Positions 31,131 to 34,589 of a stretch of DNA of 34,589 nt are shown piece after piece. Below the pieces are notes generated by a model. That model worked only from the letters and a program-made list of their open reading frames with translations, ran no database searches and was not told the origin of the DNA. Numbering within the stretch: the first letter of the stretch is position 1; the number at the start of each line of letters is the position of its first letter. The stretch comes from Candidatus Gottesmanbacteria bacterium. Lineage in GTDB: Bacteria > Patescibacteriota > Microgenomatia > UBA10105. The DNA lies in NCBI GenBank assembly GCA_023245415.1, contig JAHFKJ010000015.1, forward strand, positions 1 to 34,589. The letters run 5' to 3'. The position numbers were made by a program, and so were the translations under genes.

Positions 31131-32483
31131 CTAGTACACCCCAGGGGTGTGCAGAGTATAAATCTGATCTTTGGCCGGTAAAATCACATTTTGTATACCA
31201 AGGGTTGCTTTTATTTTTTCAGCCAACGTTTCCCGCTGCCGATTTTCTCCATGCACCAAATAAACAGTTTGAACACCTTGAATTTGCTTAAGCCAAGTAA
31301 TAAGTTTCGCCTGATCCGCATGAGAACTTAACGACTTAAGTTCAGTAATTGTCGCGTGAACAGGAATGTTTTCACTATGTATATTTATTTGTTTTGCGCC
31401 ATCCACGATTTCCCGACCAAGAGTCCCAATCGCCTGATATCCCACAACCAATACGCGGGTGGCAGATTGTGGAATATATTTTTTAAGATGATGTATGATT
31501 CTTCCGCCACTCATCATACCACTTCCCGCTATAATTACTTTAGCTTGGTTTACCAGGAAAATAGATTTGCTCTCTTCCACGGTTCTTGTAAGTCTTAGCC
31601 CGGGAAAATCGAATGGATGTGACTCCTTTTTCATTTCTAAGTTGTAAAGGTTTGAGAATTCTTTATAAATTTCCGTCACTTCTATCGCCATCGGGCTATC
31701 CAAAAATACCGGCGTAGCGTCCATAATTTTTCCGGATTGTTTTAAATGACCGATTTTATGCAAAATTTCCTGGGTACGTTCGATAGAAAATGCTGGAATT
31801 AACAATGTTCCGGATGAACTCTCAACTGTATTTATTTCTTGTTGTAATACAGCTAGAACTTCTTCTGCGGGATGAAGGGAGTCGCCATAAGTTGATTCCA
31901 TGACCACAATGTCTGCATGAGTAATAATTTCGGTCGGTTGAACTAAATCCTCCGGGCTATTTCCCAAATCACCGCTAAAGACTATAGTTTCCTGAGAGGT
32001 TTTATCTGTTATTTCAATGCTTGCAGAACCAAGAATATGACCAGCATTACGAAAGACTGCAGTAAATTCTCCGATATGGATCATTTCGTCATACTCAACT
32101 GTTTCTATTTGACTCACGATGCTCTCTACATCTGCCCCAGTGTAGAGTGGAACTTCTCTTTTGTCTTCCGACATTACCGTTGCACTATCCAAAAGCGCAA
32201 TTTTAGTAATCCTTTTTGTCGCCGGGGTGGTATATATTTTTCCATTAAACCCTATCTTTTTAAGTAAAGGCAATCTGCCGCAATGGTCAAAATGTGCGTG
32301 AGTAAGAATTACAGCTGTCAGATTTCTTCCGTCAAAAGTAGGCAAAGTAAAATTGAATTGGTGGAAATTTCCCGCACCCTGAAACATTCCAAAGTCTATC
32401 AGAATTGAATGATTATCAATCGTTAATAAATAACTGGAACCCGTAACCTCTCCCGCTGCTCCCAAAAATTGAATTTGCTTCAC
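31131..32483 (-). CDS. Metallo-beta-lactamase/beta-CASP RNA-processing nuclease family protein
   Basis: A 450-residue protein starting with GTG 32483. The metal-binding THAHFDHCGRLP (His62, His64, Asp66, His67) is intact, with later GHILGSASI, FSGDLG, ESTYGD and, in the beta-CASP part, SGMMSGGRI and SSHADQ. This is the CPSF73/Ysh1-like bacterial branch, zinc-dependent RNA endo- or exonucleases. There is no KH domain. It is the fourth gene of the leftward Obg run, 18 bases after the oxidoreductase. A 7-bp inverted repeat (acacccc-a-ggggtgt, 31136-31150) lies over its last codons. Confidence 0.93.
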   Translation of the reverse strand: MKQIQFLGAAGEVTGSSYLLTIDNHSILIDFGMFQGAGNFHQFNFTLPTFDGRNLTAVILTHAHFDHCGRLPLLKKIGFNGKIYTTPATKRITKIALLDSATVMSEDKREVPLYTGADVESIVSQIETVEYDEMIHIGEFTAVFRNAGHILGSASIEITDKTSQETIVFSGDLGNSPEDLVQPTEIITHADIVVMESTYGDSLHPAEEVLAVLQQEINTVESSSGTLLIPAFSIERTQEILHKIGHLKQSGKIMDATPVFLDSPMAIEVTEIYKEFSNLYNLEMKKESHPFDFPGLRLTRTVEESKSIFLVNQAKVIIAGSGMMSGGRIIHHLKKYIPQSATRVLVVGYQAIGTLGREIVDGAKQINIHSENIPVHATITELKSLSSHADQAKLITWLKQIQGVQTVYLVHGENRQRETLAEKIKATLGIQNVILPAKDQIYTLHTPGVY

Positions 32484-32501
32484 TTTTGATATTTCTCGTG
32501 T

Positions 32502-33443
32502 TTATTCTTTTATAATTAAAACAACTTTACCCCTGACCGAACCTTTTTCCAAAAAGTCGAACGCCGCCTTAACTTTCTGCAATGGAAAAACTTGACCAAT
32601 TTGGATTTTTATCTGACCGTTTTCAACATACCTGGTTAAACGATTGAGTCGCTCGGTAGTAGTTCCGGTATTTTGGCCAATTGCCGTTACTCCATATTTT
32701 TGGGCAAGCATCTGGTCAGGTTGACCCGTCATAGATATCAAAATACCACCCTTTTTAAGGACTATGAACGATTTGTTAGTTGTTTCACCGCCAACTGTAT
32801 CAAATACTGCGTCAAATCCTTTAAGTTTTTCAGCAAAATCTTCTTTTTTATAATCAATCGCTTCGTCAGCACCAAGTCCGTGAGCAAAATCCAGGTCTTT
32901 TGAACTAACTGTAGTTGCAACATAGGCGCCTTTTACTTTGGCCAGTTGGATTGCCGTTGAACCAATGCCACCGGCACCTCCATGAATGAGAATTTTTTGC
33001 CCCTGAGTAAGTTGCATATGATCTTCTAACGCTTGCAAAGCACTGACCCCAACCAGTGGTAACGCTGCAGCTTCAGTCCAGTTTGTATGGCGAGGTTTTA
33101 AGGCGATGTTTGCTACAGGTGCACCAGCATACTCGGCAAATGCTCCGGTTCCTCCTACCAACGTAATAGCTGAACCATAAACTTCATCCCCGATTTTAAA
33201 TTCAGTTACCTGTTCACCTACTTGAATGACAATGCCTGCCATGTCGGTTCCTAAAGTTGTGGGGAATTTGAGCGGAACCATTTTTTGTAAGTATCCTGCC
33301 CTGATTTTCCAATCGATGGGATTAACGCTAGCGCTATATACTTCAATTACAACTTGATCTTTTCCAGGAATGGGCCGAGGTGTATTTGAATTAATTTCTA
33401 AAACTTCGCTTCCGCCGTATGAGTTAATTTGTACTGATTTCAT
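32502..33443 (-). CDS. Zinc-free MDR-family NAD(P)H oxidoreductase (quinone reductase-like)
   Basis: A 313-residue medium-chain dehydrogenase/reductase. It has the N-terminal GroES-like domain with NPIDWKIRAG and the Rossmann motif HGGAGGIG. The catalytic zinc Cys/His ligands of alcohol dehydrogenases are absent, as in quinone oxidoreductases and enoyl reductases. The substrate is unknown. Its ATG overlaps the preceding stop by four bases and has a strong Shine-Dalgarno (AAGGAGG). Confidence 0.93.
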   Translation of the reverse strand: MKSVQINSYGGSEVLEINSNTPRPIPGKDQVVIEVYSASVNPIDWKIRAGYLQKMVPLKFPTTLGTDMAGIVIQVGEQVTEFKIGDEVYGSAITLVGGTGAFAEYAGAPVANIALKPRHTNWTEAAALPLVGVSALQALEDHMQLTQGQKILIHGGAGGIGSTAIQLAKVKGAYVATTVSSKDLDFAHGLGADEAIDYKKEDFAEKLKGFDAVFDTVGGETTNKSFIVLKKGGILISMTGQPDQMLAQKYGVTAIGQNTGTTTERLNRLTRYVENGQIKIQIGQVFPLQKVKAAFDFLEKGSVRGKVVLIIKE

Positions 33444-33949
33444 AATATTCCTCCTTCATTAATTATATCTTGCGAATCTTTTTTTTCTATATAGTGAATA
33501 TTTGGTATATCTTTTAATAAATCTTGGTTTATTAATTTAATTTTCCCCGCTTGTTTATTCTGTCGGGTCACCAGATGTGCCACGATCAAGCGCACATCTT
33601 CCAAATATTTTGGTTTATGAATTCCAAAAGACTTTAGTAAGAGCAGCTTTTCCAGTGAAATTACCAAAAAATCGCCGGCGTCAATGGCGCCTGCTAGTAA
33701 GTCTTGATACGAAAGGTAACAAATCGTCTTCCAAATTTCAAAGCCAAAAACACAAATTCCCAAATCTGCAAATAAATCTTTAATATAGGTCGGATATTGT
33801 TGCAGCAACTTGACCATATCTTTCTGGGTAACTATCAAATCAATATCTGCCCCGGCTGATCTTAAACCGTAATATTCCATCGCTTTCCCGCCCACTAAAA
33901 GTGGCTTGCTGTGAAAGCTGAAGTTTAACGGAATGAAATTGATCTTCAT
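33440..33949 (-). CDS. Nucleotidyltransferase-fold protein
   Basis: A 169-residue protein with the pattern of a minimal nucleotidyltransferase: Gly20-Gly21 in LLVGGKAMEYYGLR and the acidic pair Asp35/Asp37 in ADIDLIV, then helical KLLLLKSFG and a KYLEDVRLIV segment. Similar proteins include MNT-type and AbiEii-like enzymes that transfer a nucleotide to protein or RNA, sometimes in toxin-antitoxin pairs. No partner antitoxin is seen; it is coupled instead to an oxidoreductase gene (ATGA). The catalytic third acidic residue is not obvious. It follows obg by 27 bases. Confidence 0.72.
   Translation of the reverse strand: MKINFIPLNFSFHSKPLLVGGKAMEYYGLRSAGADIDLIVTQKDMVKLLQQYPTYIKDLFADLGICVFGFEIWKTICYLSYQDLLAGAIDAGDFLVISLEKLLLLKSFGIHKPKYLEDVRLIVAHLVTRQNKQAGKIKLINQDLLKDIPNIHYIEKKDSQDIINEGGIL
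33450..33456 (-). promoter_or_regulatory. Shine-Dalgarno of the MDR oxidoreductase gene
   Basis: AAGGAGG on the minus strand, six bases before ATG 33443 and inside the end of the nucleotidyltransferase gene. It supports independent re-initiation at the coupled start. Confidence 0.75.
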
Positions 33950-33976
33950 ATTCTTATAAATAGTAAATAAGCTGAA

Positions 33977-34589
33977 TTAGGCCAGTAGTTTTTGTAACGT
34001 TTTTTTAAGCACGGCAATACTTTTTTCATCATAAATTGAGATACAGAGCACCGTTTTCTTTTTCTTTTTGAACAATCGTTCATATTTTTTAATTGTTGAG
34101 GCATCCACCACATCAGTTTTTGTCAACAGAATGATTTCCGGTTTGGTTAACAAAACAGGATTATATTCTTGAAATTCTTGCCGGACAATTTCATAGTTTT
34201 TTTCCGGATCTGTCTGTCCCGCATCAATACAATGAACGATTAGTTGTGTTTTTTCAATATGCTTCAGAAATTGAATACCCAAACCTTTGCCTGTTGATGC
34301 CCCCTCTATAAGACCCGGAATATCGGCGATTGAACGGGCACCAAACATACCTAAGTTTGGTTCAAGTGTAGTAAAAGGATAATTTCCGATTGTTGGATTT
34401 GCATTAGTCAAAAGTGACAATAAGGTGCTTTTCCCACCATTGGGTAATCCTACTAAACCGATATCAGCAATTAGTTTAAGATTAAATAACAAGCGTTTTG
34501 CTTCCCCCTTCGTCCCTTTTTCCGCAAAACGCGGAGTTTGATTGATCGGTGTTTTAAATTCAACATTACCCCGACCGCCTTTTCCACCC
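33977..34589 (-). CDS. obg: Obg/CgtA GTPase (5' part outside window)
   Basis: The frame is open to the right edge, giving 204 codons. The visible start is not an ATG; the in-frame ATG at 34492 is internal. The first 30 residues (GGKGGRGNVEF and following) are the end of the glycine-rich Obg fold. The G domain has G1 GLPNGGKST, the switch TTLEPN, G3 DIPG, G4 TKTD and a short G5. The protein ends right after the G domain, so no C-terminal OCT domain is present. Obg acts in late 50S ribosome assembly and stress signalling. It heads the run of four more genes to the left, as far as seen. Confidence 0.94.
   Translation of the reverse strand, partial: GGKGGRGNVEFKTPINQTPRFAEKGTKGEAKRLLFNLKLIADIGLVGLPNGGKSTLLSLLTNANPTIGNYPFTTLEPNLGMFGARSIADIPGLIEGASTGKGLGIQFLKHIEKTQLIVHCIDAGQTDPEKNYEIVRQEFQEYNPVLLTKPEIILLTKTDVVDASTIKKYERLFKKKKKTVLCISIYDEKSIAVLKKTLQKLLA

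Noticed and set aside
31131-31150. Terminator at the end of the beta-CASP nuclease gene
   Set aside because: The 7-bp inverted repeat acacccc-a-ggggtgt has almost no loop, lies within the last codons and is not followed by a U run.

Overview
The window reads as a fragment of a Patescibacteria/CPR-type genome, possibly of the Microgenomates group. This is inferred from gene content and style; there is no rRNA or other phylogenetic marker beyond a partial Obg. The reasons are compact, AT-rich DNA (roughly 35-40% GC by eye), many unrecognised secreted or membrane proteins with Cys-rich or low-complexity repeats, a DipZ-like protein, orphan accessory genes, and several genes whose -10 box lies only 5-10 bases from the start codon. 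TGA is used as a stop, so code 25 is not in use. No tRNA, rRNA, CRISPR array, transposase or convincing intrinsic terminator was seen.

Layout. 1-6128 is read leftward: a thioredoxin-like protein, a DipZ-like transmembrane thiol oxidoreductase whose linker is made of six 24-bp tandem repeats, a GT39-like glycosyltransferase, and a large coiled-coil membrane protein running off the left edge (open to the window end). 6225-7368 is a rightward pair of small exported or anchored proteins. 7437-8107 (leftward) holds a zinc-ribbon protein and an RRM RNA-binding protein with a long leader. 8361-11011 (rightward) holds an MGMT-like DNA repair protein, an NqrB/RnfD-like membrane protein, msrA behind an unusual palindrome-rich leader, and a very AT-rich orphan ORF. 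The orphan is followed by a decayed copy of the msrA 3' end. 11300-11961 is a ribbon-helix-helix/PIN toxin-antitoxin pair behind a near-consensus promoter.

12067-22068 (rightward) is the most unusual part. It holds a 1115-aa multi-pass VIT-domain protein, then two related exported proteins built from Cys-paired helical-hairpin repeats with a shared His/Cys motif set; the second also carries a cupredoxin domain. Between these two lie a small membrane protein and an 811-aa exported protein with Cys-rich modules and a long Tyr/Thr/Pro repeat tail. I do not recognise this group as a described system; it looks like a disulfide-dependent cell-surface assembly. The extracytoplasmic thiol proteins (thioredoxin, DipZ) and methionine sulfoxide reductases (MsrA, MsrB) elsewhere in the window would fit maintenance of such proteins, but that link is inference.

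22057-26590 is a leftward five-gene operon: a DEAD-box helicase with a 150-nt leader, an internally duplicated unknown protein, an ABC ATPase and permease, and an SDR oxidoreductase. 26839-30499 (rightward) holds a CelD-type acetyltransferase and a CbiM-CbiQ-CbiO cobalt/nickel ECF transporter with a His-rich ATPase tail. 30502-34589 (leftward) holds Obg (cut by the window edge), a nucleotidyltransferase-fold protein, a zinc-free MDR oxidoreductase, a beta-CASP metallo-beta-lactamase-fold nuclease and a membrane-anchored MsrB.
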